Positions 43,969 through 52,782 of a stretch of DNA of 64,000 nucleotides are shown in pieces. Position 1 is the first letter of the stretch, and each line of letters begins with the position of its first letter. Origin of the DNA: Pseudomonas bohemica (lineage in GTDB: Bacteria; Pseudomonadota; Gammaproteobacteria; Pseudomonadales; Pseudomonadaceae); the NCBI RefSeq assembly GCF_002934685.1, contig NZ_NKHL01000103.1:7762-71761 (forward strand), written 5' to 3'. The position numbers and the translations under genes are program-made. Below the pieces are notes generated by a model. It did not search any database, was not told where the DNA came from, and was given only the letters and a program-made list of their open reading frames with translations.

Positions 43969-45635
43969 AAACCGATTACGACTACATCATCGTCGGTGCC
44001 GGCTCTTCAGGCTGCGTGCTGGCGAATCGTCTGAGCGCCGACCCTGCTGTCAGCGTCTGCCTGATCGAAGCCGGCAGTCATGATAACAGCCTGCGCATCC
44101 AGACGCCCGCCGGGACCATCACGCTGTACAAAAGCAGGAAGTACAGCTGGAATTTCTTCTCGGCGCCGCAGAAGAACCTCAACGGCCGCTCGCTGCACAC
44201 CCCGCGTGGCAAGGCGCTGGGCGGCTCCAGCTCGATGAACAGCATGATCTACATTCGCGGCCACGCCAGCGACTACGACCGCTGGGCGCAGGCCGGCTGC
44301 GCTGGCTGGGACTGGAACAGCGTGCTGCCGTACTTCAAGAAGTCCGAGAACAACCGGCTTGGCCAGGACCCGCGTCTGCATGGCACGACCGGTGAGCTGA
44401 ACGTCGAAGCGGCGCGCGATCCCAATCCGGTGTCGAAGCTGTTCGTCAAAGCCGCACAGCGCATCGGCATCCGCACCAACGATGATTTCAACGGCGAGCA
44501 GCTCGAGGGCTGTGGGATCTACAACTTGACGCAAAAGGATGCCAAACGACTGTCGAGTTATCGCGCCTTTGTCGCGCCCGTTCTGGACCGCCCCAATCTC
44601 ACCGTGATCACCGATTGTTCAGTGCAATCGCTGATCCTGGAAGAACGTGTGGCCAAGGGCGTCAGAGTGGTTTCGGACGGTCAAGCGATGGCCTTGAGTG
44701 CGCGGCACGAGGTGATTCTTTCGGCGGGGTCATTGGGCAGCCCGAGCCTGCTGCTGGCGTCGGGTATCGGTCCTGAGCAGGAGCTGAAAAACGCCGGCAT
44801 CAAGGTCGAGCATGACCTGCCCGGCGTTGGCAAGAATCTGCAGGACCACCTCGACGGGCTGATCACCATTCGCTCGAAAAGCCCGTTGACCCTGGGCTTC
44901 TCACTGGGCTCGTTGCCGAGCATCGTGCTGTCGCCTTTGCGTTATCTGTTCGGCAAAAAGGGCTGGCTGACCACCAACTATGTCGAGGCTGGCGGCTTTG
45001 CGCGTACACCGTTGGCAGATGCGCTGCCCGACGTGCAGTTTCATTTCGTGCCGGGCTACCGCAGCCATCGCGGACGTCTGTTCGAATGGGGTCACGGCTA
45101 TGCGGTGCACACCTGCGTGCTGCGGCCCAAAAGCATCGGCGAGCTCCGTCTGGATCGCGACGGTAAGCCTGTCATCGACTTCAATTTCCTCTCCGACCCG
45201 CAAGACGCCAAGGTGCTGGTGGAGGGCCTGAAACTGGCGCGCAGGATTCTCGCCGACCAGCAGTTCGATGGCATTCGTGGCAAGGAAATGCTCCCCGGCG
45301 CCGAGGTGCAGACCGACGAACAACTGATGGCCTACGTGCGCGAATACGCCGCCACGGTGTTCCACCCGGTGGGCACCTGCAAGATGGGCGTCGATGCCAT
45401 GAGCGTGGTCGGGGCTGATCTGACGGTGCATGGCATACAGGGCCTGCGTGTGGTCGACGCCTCGATCATGCCGACCCTGATCAGCGGCAACACCAACGCG
45501 CCGTGCATCATGATTGGCGAGAAGGCGGCTGACATGATTTTGCGGGCTCATGCATTCACCCCTGGGAGCGAGCGTGCTCGCGAACAGGCCGGTCAACTCG
45601 CTGCACCTTCAGCACCTGAAAGTCAGCTTTCGTGA
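43965..45635 (+). CDS. GMC-family FAD oxidoreductase (choline dehydrogenase-like)
   Basis: Flavoprotein of 556 residues oxidising an alcohol to its aldehyde. It shows YIIVGAGSSGCVLANRLS (FAD), GGSSSMNSMIYIRGHASDYD, and the catalytic His in VFHPVGTCKMG with the NTNAPCIMIGEKAADMIL close. ATG 43965 overlaps the permease stop (ATGA). Normal family sequence ends near codon 532; the last 20-odd residues (PGSERAREQAGQ... ESQLS) are encoded by a REP element that has run into the reading frame and moved the stop. Activity is probably kept. Choline itself is unlikely since betT/betB-type partners are missing. Confidence 0.93.
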   Translation: MKTDYDYIIVGAGSSGCVLANRLSADPAVSVCLIEAGSHDNSLRIQTPAGTITLYKSRKYSWNFFSAPQKNLNGRSLHTPRGKALGGSSSMNSMIYIRGHASDYDRWAQAGCAGWDWNSVLPYFKKSENNRLGQDPRLHGTTGELNVEAARDPNPVSKLFVKAAQRIGIRTNDDFNGEQLEGCGIYNLTQKDAKRLSSYRAFVAPVLDRPNLTVITDCSVQSLILEERVAKGVRVVSDGQAMALSARHEVILSAGSLGSPSLLLASGIGPEQELKNAGIKVEHDLPGVGKNLQDHLDGLITIRSKSPLTLGFSLGSLPSIVLSPLRYLFGKKGWLTTNYVEAGGFARTPLADALPDVQFHFVPGYRSHRGRLFEWGHGYAVHTCVLRPKSIGELRLDRDGKPVIDFNFLSDPQDAKVLVEGLKLARRILADQQFDGIRGKEMLPGAEVQTDEQLMAYVREYAATVFHPVGTCKMGVDAMSVVGADLTVHGIQGLRVVDASIMPTLISGNTNAPCIMIGEKAADMILRAHAFTPGSERAREQAGQLAAPSAPESQLS

Positions 45636-45653
45636 GCACCCTCACTCCCACAG
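45562..45653. repeat. REP doublet overlapping the 3' end of the GMC gene
   Basis: CTGGGAGCGAGCGTGCTCGC (from 45562) and TTCGTGAGCACCCTCACTCC (from 45629) are the two arms of a GTGGGAG REP pair. The left arm and centre lie inside the GMC coding sequence, and the stop codon falls in the right arm. Confidence 0.8.
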
Positions 45654-45745
45654 ATGAATCTGCCTCACCGCCGGTGGTGGATTCGGGATCGCAGCCGCCA
45701 GCAAGCCGGACTGCTCCAGGGTAAGTGCAACACCGCTGACCTATG

Positions 45746-45784
45746 AAACGCCGCTTTTCTGCACCGGGAAGCGGCGTTTTTATT
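45746..45784 (+). terminator. Terminator after the GMC gene
   Basis: AAACGCCGCTT, a 12-base loop, AAGCGGCGTTTTTATT makes an 11-bp stem with a T-run. Confidence 0.85.
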
Positions 45785-45853
45785 GTCCGCGCCCCAGCTT
45801 CGAACACGTTTTAGCCCCCGTTTCCCACCCCAGTTTTTTCCTCATCAGGGACC

Positions 45854-45914
45854 ACATATTTACTAATTTTCCTATCCCCCGACATCGGCCAACATCACTT
45901 CGCCCCACAGAGGC
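45854..45914. promoter_or_regulatory. Motif shared with the aldehyde dehydrogenase leader, copy 2
   Basis: ACATATTTACTAATTTTCCT, then a C-run, ACATCGGCC and CCCACAGAGGC, matches the block at 40809-40885 upstream of the aldehyde dehydrogenase. The start of the solute-binding protein lies about 100 bp further on. The rest of the 45636-46015 interval holds only the REP arm and the terminator. Confidence 0.5.
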
Positions 45915-46015
45915 AAAAGGTCCGTCAGAGGCCACGAGCGGTTTTGTTTTTGGCGTCTAGCCCCACTGCCCCGAGAAATATTCGAATTAAAAAACCACCA
46001 TTCCGGGAGTGCTCC

Positions 46016-47002
46016 ATGATCAAGTCTTTCGTATCGCGCTGCGTGCGTCCGCTGGCCCTGACTGCAATCGCTGCCGGCGTTGCCAGCGGGGCCCAGGCCG
46101 GCACGCTGTCCATCGGTCACACCACCTGGGTGGGCTACGGCACCCTGTATCTGGCCAAAGACCTGGGCTACTTCAAGGACCAGGGCCTGACCGTCGAGTT
46201 GCCGACCATCGAAGAAGCCTCGATGTACATGGCCGCCCAAGCCTCGGGCAAGTTGTCCGGTTCGGCCTCGACCCTCGATGAAATCCTCAAATACCGCCCG
46301 CAATTCTGCTTCAAGGCCGTCGCGGCGCTGGATGAAAGTTATGGCGGCGACGGCGTGCTGGTGGGCAAGGACGTCAACAGCCTGCAGGACCTCAAAGGCA
46401 AATCCGTGGCCGTCAACGAGGGGTCGGTCTCGCAGTTCTGGCTCAACTATCTGCTGAAGAACGCCGGCATGAAGATGAGCGACCTGACCATCCAGAACAT
46501 GACCGCTGACGACGCCGCCACCGCCTTCATCGCCGGCCGCGTGCCGGCTGCCGTGACCTGGGAACCGCACCTGACAACCGTGCGCAACAAGCAGCAAGGC
46601 AAGGTGCTGGTCGACAGCAGCTCGACACCCGGTGTGATCGTCGATGTGGTGGCCCTGAGCTGCGATGTAGTCGACAAGCAACAGGCTGACGTCAAGGCAC
46701 TGGTCGCAGGTCTCTACAAGGCCGTGCAGTACACCCAGGATCATCCGAAGGAAGCCTATGCGATCATGGCCAAGGGCGTGGGTGGTTATCTCGCTGACCC
46801 GGCCGAGCTGGAATCCGCGGCCAAGGGCGTGCGTTTCTACGACCAGGCCATGAGCGAAAAACTGCTAGGCAGCAACGGCAGCACCGGCGATGCGGCGGCC
46901 GTGATCAAGCTGGCCAACGAAACTGCCAGCGAGTTGCAGGGCAAGCCATACAACGTGAGCTACAGCGACCTGATCGACAACCGCTTCATCAGCCCGAAAT
47001 AA
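46016..47002 (+). CDS. ABC transporter substrate-binding protein, SsuA/TauA/NMT1-like
   Basis: Periplasmic binding protein of 328 residues with a Sec signal peptide (MIKSFVSRCVRPLALTAIAA, cleavage after GAQA). The mature protein begins GTLSIGHTTWVGYGTLYLAK, the classic nitrate/sulfonate/taurine/thiamine-precursor binding fold. It starts an operon with a permease and ATPase, spaced 14 bp. GGGAG lies six bases before the ATG; the longer open frame is not used. The ligand is unknown but likely a small organic nitrogen or sulphur compound. Confidence 0.92.
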   Translation: MIKSFVSRCVRPLALTAIAAGVASGAQAGTLSIGHTTWVGYGTLYLAKDLGYFKDQGLTVELPTIEEASMYMAAQASGKLSGSASTLDEILKYRPQFCFKAVAALDESYGGDGVLVGKDVNSLQDLKGKSVAVNEGSVSQFWLNYLLKNAGMKMSDLTIQNMTADDAATAFIAGRVPAAVTWEPHLTTVRNKQQGKVLVDSSSTPGVIVDVVALSCDVVDKQQADVKALVAGLYKAVQYTQDHPKEAYAIMAKGVGGYLADPAELESAAKGVRFYDQAMSEKLLGSNGSTGDAAAVIKLANETASELQGKPYNVSYSDLIDNRFISPK

Positions 47003-47016
47003 ATCAGGAGCACGTC

Positions 47017-47820
47017 ATGTCCAAGCGCAATTCGTGGCTGAACCGCTGCCTCACGCCCAAGACCAGTCTGCCGGCGCAGGTGATCTGGAGCGCCAGCGGC
47101 CTGGCGTGGGTGTTGTTGATCGGTCTGTGGGCCTCGCTCTCTTATGGCGGCGTGGTGCCGGCGATGTTTTTGCCGACGCCGGGTGCGGTGTTCGATGCCG
47201 CAATGCGCCTGGCCCGTGACGGCACCCTCGGCCCGCATGTGTGGGCCAGTGTGGAAGTGGTGATGGTCGGCTTCGTGATCTCTTCGGTGGTCGCGGTGCC
47301 GATCGGCTTGATGATGGGCAGCTTCCGGGTAGTCCAGGCATTCCTCGAGCCGCTGGTCAACTTCATCCGTTATTTGCCGGTCACCTCGTTCGTGCCGCTG
47401 TTCATCCTGTGGATCGGCATCGGTCTGGAGCAGCGAGTGTCGATCATCATCTTCGGCGTGTTCTTCCAGCAACTGGTAATGATCGCCGACGTGTCCAAGG
47501 GCATTTCCAAGGACCTGATCAATGCCTCGTACACCCTGGGCTCCACGCGCCGCGACGCGGTGCTGCACGTCATCGCGCCAGCCTCGTTGCCCGGCGTGCT
47601 CGACACCCTGCGCGTGACCATGGGCTGGGCCTGGACCTATCTGGTGGTGGCCGAGTTGGTCGCGGCCTCCAGCGGCCTGGGCTACCTGAGTCTGAAGGCC
47701 ATGCGTGGCTTTCAGGTCGATGTGATTTTTCTGGCGATCGCCGTCATCGGCCTGCTGGGCCTGATCACCGATCAACTTTTCAGATTCCTCCGCTTGAAGG
47801 TGGCCGCATGGGCTCAGTAA
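47017..47820 (+). CDS. ABC transporter permease, SsuC/TauC-like
   Basis: Inner-membrane subunit of 267 residues with about six helices and the BPD_transp_1 domain. The coupling EAA loop is DVSKGISKDLINASYTLGST, followed by VLHVIAPASLPGVLDTLRVT and GYLSLKAMRGFQVD. It is cotranscribed between the binding protein and the ATPase; its stop overlaps the ATPase start by 13 bases. Confidence 0.93.
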   Translation: MSKRNSWLNRCLTPKTSLPAQVIWSASGLAWVLLIGLWASLSYGGVVPAMFLPTPGAVFDAAMRLARDGTLGPHVWASVEVVMVGFVISSVVAVPIGLMMGSFRVVQAFLEPLVNFIRYLPVTSFVPLFILWIGIGLEQRVSIIIFGVFFQQLVMIADVSKGISKDLINASYTLGSTRRDAVLHVIAPASLPGVLDTLRVTMGWAWTYLVVAELVAASSGLGYLSLKAMRGFQVDVIFLAIAVIGLLGLITDQLFRFLRLKVAAWAQ

Positions 47821-48659
47821 ACGCAAGCTCCCCAACCCCGCTACGGACAGCTCCGGCGATGACGCCTGTCGCTGCGACAGCCACACCGCGTCTGCGCGTC
47901 GACAACGTCACCCTGCAATACAAGACTCCGTCGGGTGGCACGTTCACCGCGCTGGACAAGGTTTCTTTCGAAGTGCCCGACCAGCAATTCGCGGTGCTGG
48001 TCGGCCCTTCGGGTTGCGGCAAGTCCAGCCTGCTGTACCTCACCGCGGGCCTGGCCGAGCCAACCTCGGGCGATATCTACGTTGGCGGTCAGCAAGTCGA
48101 TGGGCCCGGTGCCGATCGCGGCATGGTATTTCAGGGCTACACGCTGTTCCCCTGGCTGACCGTGCGCAAGAACATCGAATTCGGTCTCAAGCGTCGTGGC
48201 ATGCCCGCCGCCGAGCGCAAGGAAATCGTCGAGTTCTACCTTAACGAAGTCGGCCTGCGACGCTTTGCCGACAATTACTCCAAGCAGCTCTCCGGCGGGA
48301 TGATGCAGCGCGTGGCGATTGCCCGGGCGCTGGCCAACGACCCGCAGATTCTGCTGATGGACGAGCCCTTCGGCGCACTGGACAGCCAGACCCGTTTGCA
48401 GATGCAGCAGCTGCTGCTCAAGGTCTGGGAACACAGCAAGAAAACCGTGCTGTTCGTGACCCACGACATCGACGAGGCGATCCTGCTGGGCGACCGCATC
48501 TTCGTCATGGGCGCACGCCCCGGGCGGATCAAGGAAGTGCTCGACGTGCCCATCGGCCGCCCGCGCAACCTGGACATGGTCATGGACCCGGAATTCATTC
48601 GCATGAAGCGCAATATCTTTCATCAGCTGCACGACGGGCCGGACGATCACGCCGACTGA
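47808..48659 (+). CDS. ABC transporter ATPase, SsuB/TauB-like
   Basis: Cytoplasmic ATP-binding subunit of 283 residues: Walker A GPSGCGKSS, Q-loop FQGYTLFPWLTV, signature LSGGMMQRVAIARAL, Walker B ILLMDEPFGALD and H-loop VTHDIDEA. ATG 47808 overlaps the permease end. A short N-terminal extension of about 28 residues precedes the domain. It powers the importer of the preceding two genes. Intact. Confidence 0.95.
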   Translation: MGSVNASSPTPLRTAPAMTPVAATATPRLRVDNVTLQYKTPSGGTFTALDKVSFEVPDQQFAVLVGPSGCGKSSLLYLTAGLAEPTSGDIYVGGQQVDGPGADRGMVFQGYTLFPWLTVRKNIEFGLKRRGMPAAERKEIVEFYLNEVGLRRFADNYSKQLSGGMMQRVAIARALANDPQILLMDEPFGALDSQTRLQMQQLLLKVWEHSKKTVLFVTHDIDEAILLGDRIFVMGARPGRIKEVLDVPIGRPRNLDMVMDPEFIRMKRNIFHQLHDGPDDHAD

Positions 48660-48740
48660 GGGTTCGGTGAGCGCCAATGAGGGTGCTAGAGTGCGTAACT
48701 GCGCACATCACCTCCTCACTGCTTACCGGAGATACATCGG

Positions 48741-49613
48741 ATGAAAATCGGTTTCCTGGGTCTTGGCAACATGGGGCAGGCCATTGCGGCCAATCTGTTG
48801 AAAGGTGGGCACGAACTGTTGGTCTGGAATCGCTCGCCTCAAGCCGCTGAGCCGTTGGTCGAACTCGGCGCCAAAGCGGTTTCAGAGCCAGCACAGGCGT
48901 TCGCCGCCGACGTAGTGTTCAGCATGCTCGCCGATGACAAGGCGTTGCGTTCGGTAGTGGTGGATTCCGGGCTGTTGAAGCAGCTCAAGGCGCCGCTGAT
49001 CCACGTCAACATGGCGACCATTTCGGTGGCCTTCGCCGATGAACTGGCCGATCTGCACGAGGCCCAGGGTGTGGAGTACATTGCCGCACCGGTGTTGGGT
49101 CGACCGAATGTCGCGGCAGCAGCTCAGTTGAACATTCTGGCGGCCGGCCCCGAGCAGGCGCTCGGCAAGGTGCAGCCATTGTTCGATCTGATCGGTCGCA
49201 CGACCTGGCCGCTGGGCAGCAAGGCGTCGGCGGCCAACGCGATGAAGCTGGCGGCCAACTTTCTTATCGTCTCGGCAGTGCAGGCGGTGAGCGAAGCGGC
49301 GGTGCTGGTCACCCGTCACGGTCTGGCGTCGAAGGATCTGGTGGACCTGATGTCGAACACCATCTTCCCCGGCCCGGTGTATGCGGGTTACGGCGGTTTG
49401 ATCGGCGAACGCCGTTACGAACCGGCAGCGTTCAAGGCGGTGTTGGGTCTCAAGGATGTCGAGCTGGTACTCGCGGCGGCCAGTCAGGTTTCAATAGAAA
49501 TGCCCACCGCCGAACGGGTCCGCGCCAACCTGCAGGACGCGGTCGAACGCGGCCAGGGCGAGATGGATCTGGCGGTGTTGGCCGAGGTGGAAGAAAGGCG
49601 CAACCCGAGATGA
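48741..49613 (+). CDS. NAD(P)-dependent beta-hydroxyacid dehydrogenase (3-hydroxyisobutyrate type)
   Basis: Enzyme of 290 residues with the N-terminal Rossmann motif GFLGLGNMGQAIAANLLKGGH and the catalytic Lys in NAMKLAANFLIV. The family oxidises 3-hydroxyisobutyrate, tartronate semialdehyde, glyoxylate or imines (as in imine reductases); the key Asp/Glu variants do not let me choose. It follows the ABC ATPase by 81 bp on the same strand and could process the imported compound. Confidence 0.9.
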   Translation: MKIGFLGLGNMGQAIAANLLKGGHELLVWNRSPQAAEPLVELGAKAVSEPAQAFAADVVFSMLADDKALRSVVVDSGLLKQLKAPLIHVNMATISVAFADELADLHEAQGVEYIAAPVLGRPNVAAAAQLNILAAGPEQALGKVQPLFDLIGRTTWPLGSKASAANAMKLAANFLIVSAVQAVSEAAVLVTRHGLASKDLVDLMSNTIFPGPVYAGYGGLIGERRYEPAAFKAVLGLKDVELVLAAASQVSIEMPTAERVRANLQDAVERGQGEMDLAVLAEVEERRNPR

Positions 49614-49762
49614 TCGGGGCGGCCCGACCTCCGAGCTGGCAAAGGTTTGCTGTCGGTCGCGCATCTTCAGCCTGACGCTAACCCTGTGCAGACTGTGTGG
49701 AAGACGTCGGAGGCGACGACAGCAGCGAACAGGTCTGCGTGAATTGTGGACATGTCGCCCAG

Positions 49763-50692
49763 CTAACTCTCCAGATCATCCCAATACGGCGGCGAACCGA
49801 TTGCCTCGATAAAGTAATCCCACACCGCTCTGGTCTTCTGCGAACGCAGGCGGTTCTCCGGTGACAGCAGGTAGATCTGGCTCTGCACCTGCTCCACCGA
49901 ACCGCCCCACTCCGGCATCAGCCTGACCAGTTTGTGTTGGGCAAAACTGGCCTTGCTGAACAGCCATGCAGGGAACAGCACAATCCCTCGCCCAGCCAGC
50001 GTCGCCTCCACCAACACCTGAGCGTTGTTGCTGCGCAGAGGTCCATTGACGTCGATGATTTCCAGCGTGCCGGTCTGCGGATGGCGGAAATGCCAGCGCT
50101 GGGCCCCGCCCGAGCCTTTGTAGACCAGGCAACAGTGGTTGTGCAGATCCTGCGGGGTGGTCGGCTCGCCATACTTTTGCAAATATGCGGGGCTTGCGCA
50201 GAGCACATGCTGCTGGTCACAAAGCTTGCGACCGATCAGCCCCGAATCCTCCATGTGCCCGACGCGGAAGGTGATGTCGGCGCCCTCCTGGACCGGATCG
50301 ATATAGGCATCGGTGACGGTCAGCTCGACCGTCAATCCCGGGTATTGCTCGTACAGCCCGTTCAACAGATTGACGATGTGCAGATGGCCCAGGGCGACCG
50401 GCGCGTTGATTCGCACCAGTCCACGGATCTCCGCGCCCTTGCCGGTGACTTCCTCGTCCGCGGCATCCAGCAACTCGAGTACTTCGCGGATTTGCAGATA
50501 GTAACGCTCGCCAGCCTCTGTCAGTTTCACAGCGCGGGTATTGCGATACAGCAGCTGCTGTCCAACCTCGCGTTCCAGGGCTGCGATAAAGCGCGAAACC
50601 GACGATGCCGGAACCTGAAAATGCCGCGCCGTCGCGGAGAAGCTACCGGTCACTGCGACCATGGCGAAGAATCTGTGGGCCTTGAGGTGCAT
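49763..50692 (-). CDS. LysR-family regulator beside the ene-reductase
   Basis: LTTR of 309 residues. The N-terminus HLKAHRFFAMVAVTGSFSAT and VPASSVSRFIAALEREVGQQ is the winged helix. ATG 50692 has GAGGC upstream; a longer open frame reaches 50749 but lacks family sequence. It is divergent from the ene-reductase gene, 164 bp away, and a LysR-type box (50710-50726) lies between them, so it probably controls that gene in response to an electrophile. Confidence 0.9.
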   Translation of the reverse strand: MHLKAHRFFAMVAVTGSFSATARHFQVPASSVSRFIAALEREVGQQLLYRNTRAVKLTEAGERYYLQIREVLELLDAADEEVTGKGAEIRGLVRINAPVALGHLHIVNLLNGLYEQYPGLTVELTVTDAYIDPVQEGADITFRVGHMEDSGLIGRKLCDQQHVLCASPAYLQKYGEPTTPQDLHNHCCLVYKGSGGAQRWHFRHPQTGTLEIIDVNGPLRSNNAQVLVEATLAGRGIVLFPAWLFSKASFAQHKLVRLMPEWGGSVEQVQSQIYLLSPENRLRSQKTRAVWDYFIEAIGSPPYWDDLES

Positions 50693-50709
50693 CAAAATGC
50701 CTCGTCTTG

Positions 50710-50726
50710 ATTGCTGAAATCGCAAT
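50710..50726. promoter_or_regulatory. LysR box between the regulator and the ene-reductase
   Basis: ATTGC-TGAAATC-GCAAT is a perfect inverted repeat containing the T-N11-A signature of LysR sites, in the divergent promoter. Confidence 0.55.
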
Positions 50727-50856
50727 GGTCTTTTGCTAATGCGGTGCATTGTGGCTGCTTCAGCAAGCTCCTACCATCGCTGCATCTTTCACGATGGCTT
50801 TGCCGCTGACGCAATCGAGCGCAACGGGACCTGCCTTCCGCACACGAGACTTTTCG

Positions 50857-51984
50857 ATGATCAATCTATTCGAGCGCTACGAGCTCAAAGGCCTGAGGCT
50901 GAGCAACCGCTTCGTCATGGCCCCGATGACCCGCTCCCGCGCGCCAGTCGATATCGCCACCGAACAGATAGCCCTGCATTACACCCAGCGCGGCACGGCG
51001 GGCTTGATCGTTTCCGAAGGCACGCCGATTTCCCGCGAGGGCCAGGGGTATCTGTTCAATCCGGGGATCTTCACCGCCGAACAAATCAAGGGCTGGAAGC
51101 TGGTGACCGACTCGGTGCGCAGCGTCGGCGGCAGGATGTTCGCGCAGCTGTGGCACGTAGGCCGGGTGTCCCACACCTCGATCCAGATCGACGGCAAGGC
51201 GCCCGTCAGCTCCACCAACAAACCGGCTCAAGGCGCCGTCGCCTTTGGTTACGACGAAAGCGGCCAGCCTGGCTTCGTGGCAACGTCGACCCCGCGTCCG
51301 TTGACCACCGAAGAAGTGGGCCGTGTGGTGGAAGACTTCGCCCAGGCGGCCGAGAACGCCATTGCGGCAGGCTTCGATGGTGTGGAAATCCATGGCGCCA
51401 ACGGCTATCTGATCGAGCAGTTCCTCAACCCGCTGGTCAACGACCGCACCGACCGCTACTCGGCACGGAACCTGGAAGACCGCCTGCGCTTCGTCTTCGA
51501 AGTTGTGGACGCGGTGACCGCGCGAATCGGCGCCGACAAAGTCGGTATTCGCATTTCGCCTTACGGGCAGTTGTTCGATATGCCGATATACCCTGAAATC
51601 GACGAGACCTATTCGGCGTTGTGCGCGGGCATGAGCCAACGGGGCATCGCCTACGTCCACGTCATGGACCAGACCCATTTCTTCCTCGCCGCCGCAGGTT
51701 CGGACGCTCAAGAGGAAGCGCTGCGTTCGCTGCTCAAGCAGTGCAAGGCCGAGTTGGGCCAGACCGCGCTGATACTTGCCGGAGACATGACCCTGGAACG
51801 CGCCCAGGATCTGGTAGATGCCGGCCTGATCGACCTCGCCGCCTTCGGCCAACCGTTCATCGCCAACCCCGACCTGGTCGCCCGCCTGAAAAACGGTTGG
51901 CCCCTGACCATCCCTGACCGCGACACCTATTACGGGGGCGATGGAAAAGGGTACGTGGATTACACGCCTTACGAATCGGCCTGA
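50857..51984 (+). CDS. Old Yellow Enzyme family ene-reductase (NemA-like)
   Basis: FMN/NADPH oxidoreductase of 375 residues reducing activated alkenes, N-ethylmaleimide or nitro-compounds. It shows RFVMAPMTRSRA, QLWHVGRVSH, the substrate-binding HGAN in EIHGANGYLIEQF, NDRTDRYSAR and the C-terminal FGQPFIANPDLV. I chose ATG 50857 because MINLFERYELKGL is the family start; the open frame upstream is non-coding. Control by the divergent LysR gene is likely. Confidence 0.93.
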   Translation: MINLFERYELKGLRLSNRFVMAPMTRSRAPVDIATEQIALHYTQRGTAGLIVSEGTPISREGQGYLFNPGIFTAEQIKGWKLVTDSVRSVGGRMFAQLWHVGRVSHTSIQIDGKAPVSSTNKPAQGAVAFGYDESGQPGFVATSTPRPLTTEEVGRVVEDFAQAAENAIAAGFDGVEIHGANGYLIEQFLNPLVNDRTDRYSARNLEDRLRFVFEVVDAVTARIGADKVGIRISPYGQLFDMPIYPEIDETYSALCAGMSQRGIAYVHVMDQTHFFLAAAGSDAQEEALRSLLKQCKAELGQTALILAGDMTLERAQDLVDAGLIDLAAFGQPFIANPDLVARLKNGWPLTIPDRDTYYGGDGKGYVDYTPYESA

Positions 51985-52036
51985 GACCAGCGGCCGGGCC
52001 CCGGCAGCACATTCCGAGCATGCGGTGGCATCGGCT

Positions 52037-52750
52037 TCACCGCGCAGCCTGATTTTGCTGTCGTGCCATATAGAGCATGTGCAGGGTGATCTTGCGCACT
52101 TCTTTCTTGCTGATCTCGATATGGCTTTTCAACAACTGCTGGGCCTGTTCCGTGCGGCGTTGAACAATGGCGTTGAGAATCTGCCCATGCTCGGCATAGG
52201 TCGCGTCGATACGTGGGGCCTGGGTGAAATCCAGGCGGCGGATGATGCGGATTTTTTCGGTGATGCCCAAGTGCATGCGGGCCATTTCGCCGTTGCCGGC
52301 CGCCTCCACCAGCGCACAATGAAAACGCTCATCCAGGGCTGACACCTGCGCCGCGTCCTGCAGCCGCTCCGTTTCGGCAATCAGCCAGGACGTTTTCAAC
52401 TCGTCGATGACCGCATTACCGACCAGATCCAGCGACCCCAGTCGCGCCACGGCAGCGCTCTCCAGAACGATGCGCACGTCGTAGAGCTCTTCGAAATAAT
52501 TGAAATCGAACGCCCTCACCCGCCATCCGCTGCGGAAATACACCTCCAGATAGCCTTCGCGCTCCAGCCGGTACAACGCCTGACGCACTGGCGTACGGCT
52601 GGCCGCCACCCGCTCGGCCACCTCGTTTTCACTGAACCGATCGCCGGGCAGCAGGCGGAACTCGAAGATGTCGTCCTTGAGCTGCTGATAAATGCGCTCG
52701 ACCATGTTGTCCGGGCGATCCTTGGGCTTTTTCGAATGAGCGATCTGCAT
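52037..52750 (-). CDS. GntR-family regulator, FCD (FadR-like) subgroup
   Basis: Regulator of 237 residues. The winged helix reads VERIYQQLKDDIFEFRLLPGDRFSENEVAERVAASRTPVRQAL; the C-terminal FCD domain (YDVRIVLESAAVARLG; LDERFHCALVEAAGN) binds a small acid. The start may be ATG 52750 or 52771. It lies 33 bp after the allophanate hydrolase on the same strand, so it probably regulates urea/biuret or pyrimidine nitrogen use. Confidence 0.9.
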   Translation of the reverse strand: MQIAHSKKPKDRPDNMVERIYQQLKDDIFEFRLLPGDRFSENEVAERVAASRTPVRQALYRLEREGYLEVYFRSGWRVRAFDFNYFEELYDVRIVLESAAVARLGSLDLVGNAVIDELKTSWLIAETERLQDAAQVSALDERFHCALVEAAGNGEMARMHLGITEKIRIIRRLDFTQAPRIDATYAEHGQILNAIVQRRTEQAQQLLKSHIEISKKEVRKITLHMLYMARQQNQAAR

Positions 52751-52782
52751 ACGTTCTATCCGGCTAAACATTCAGGGACCGA

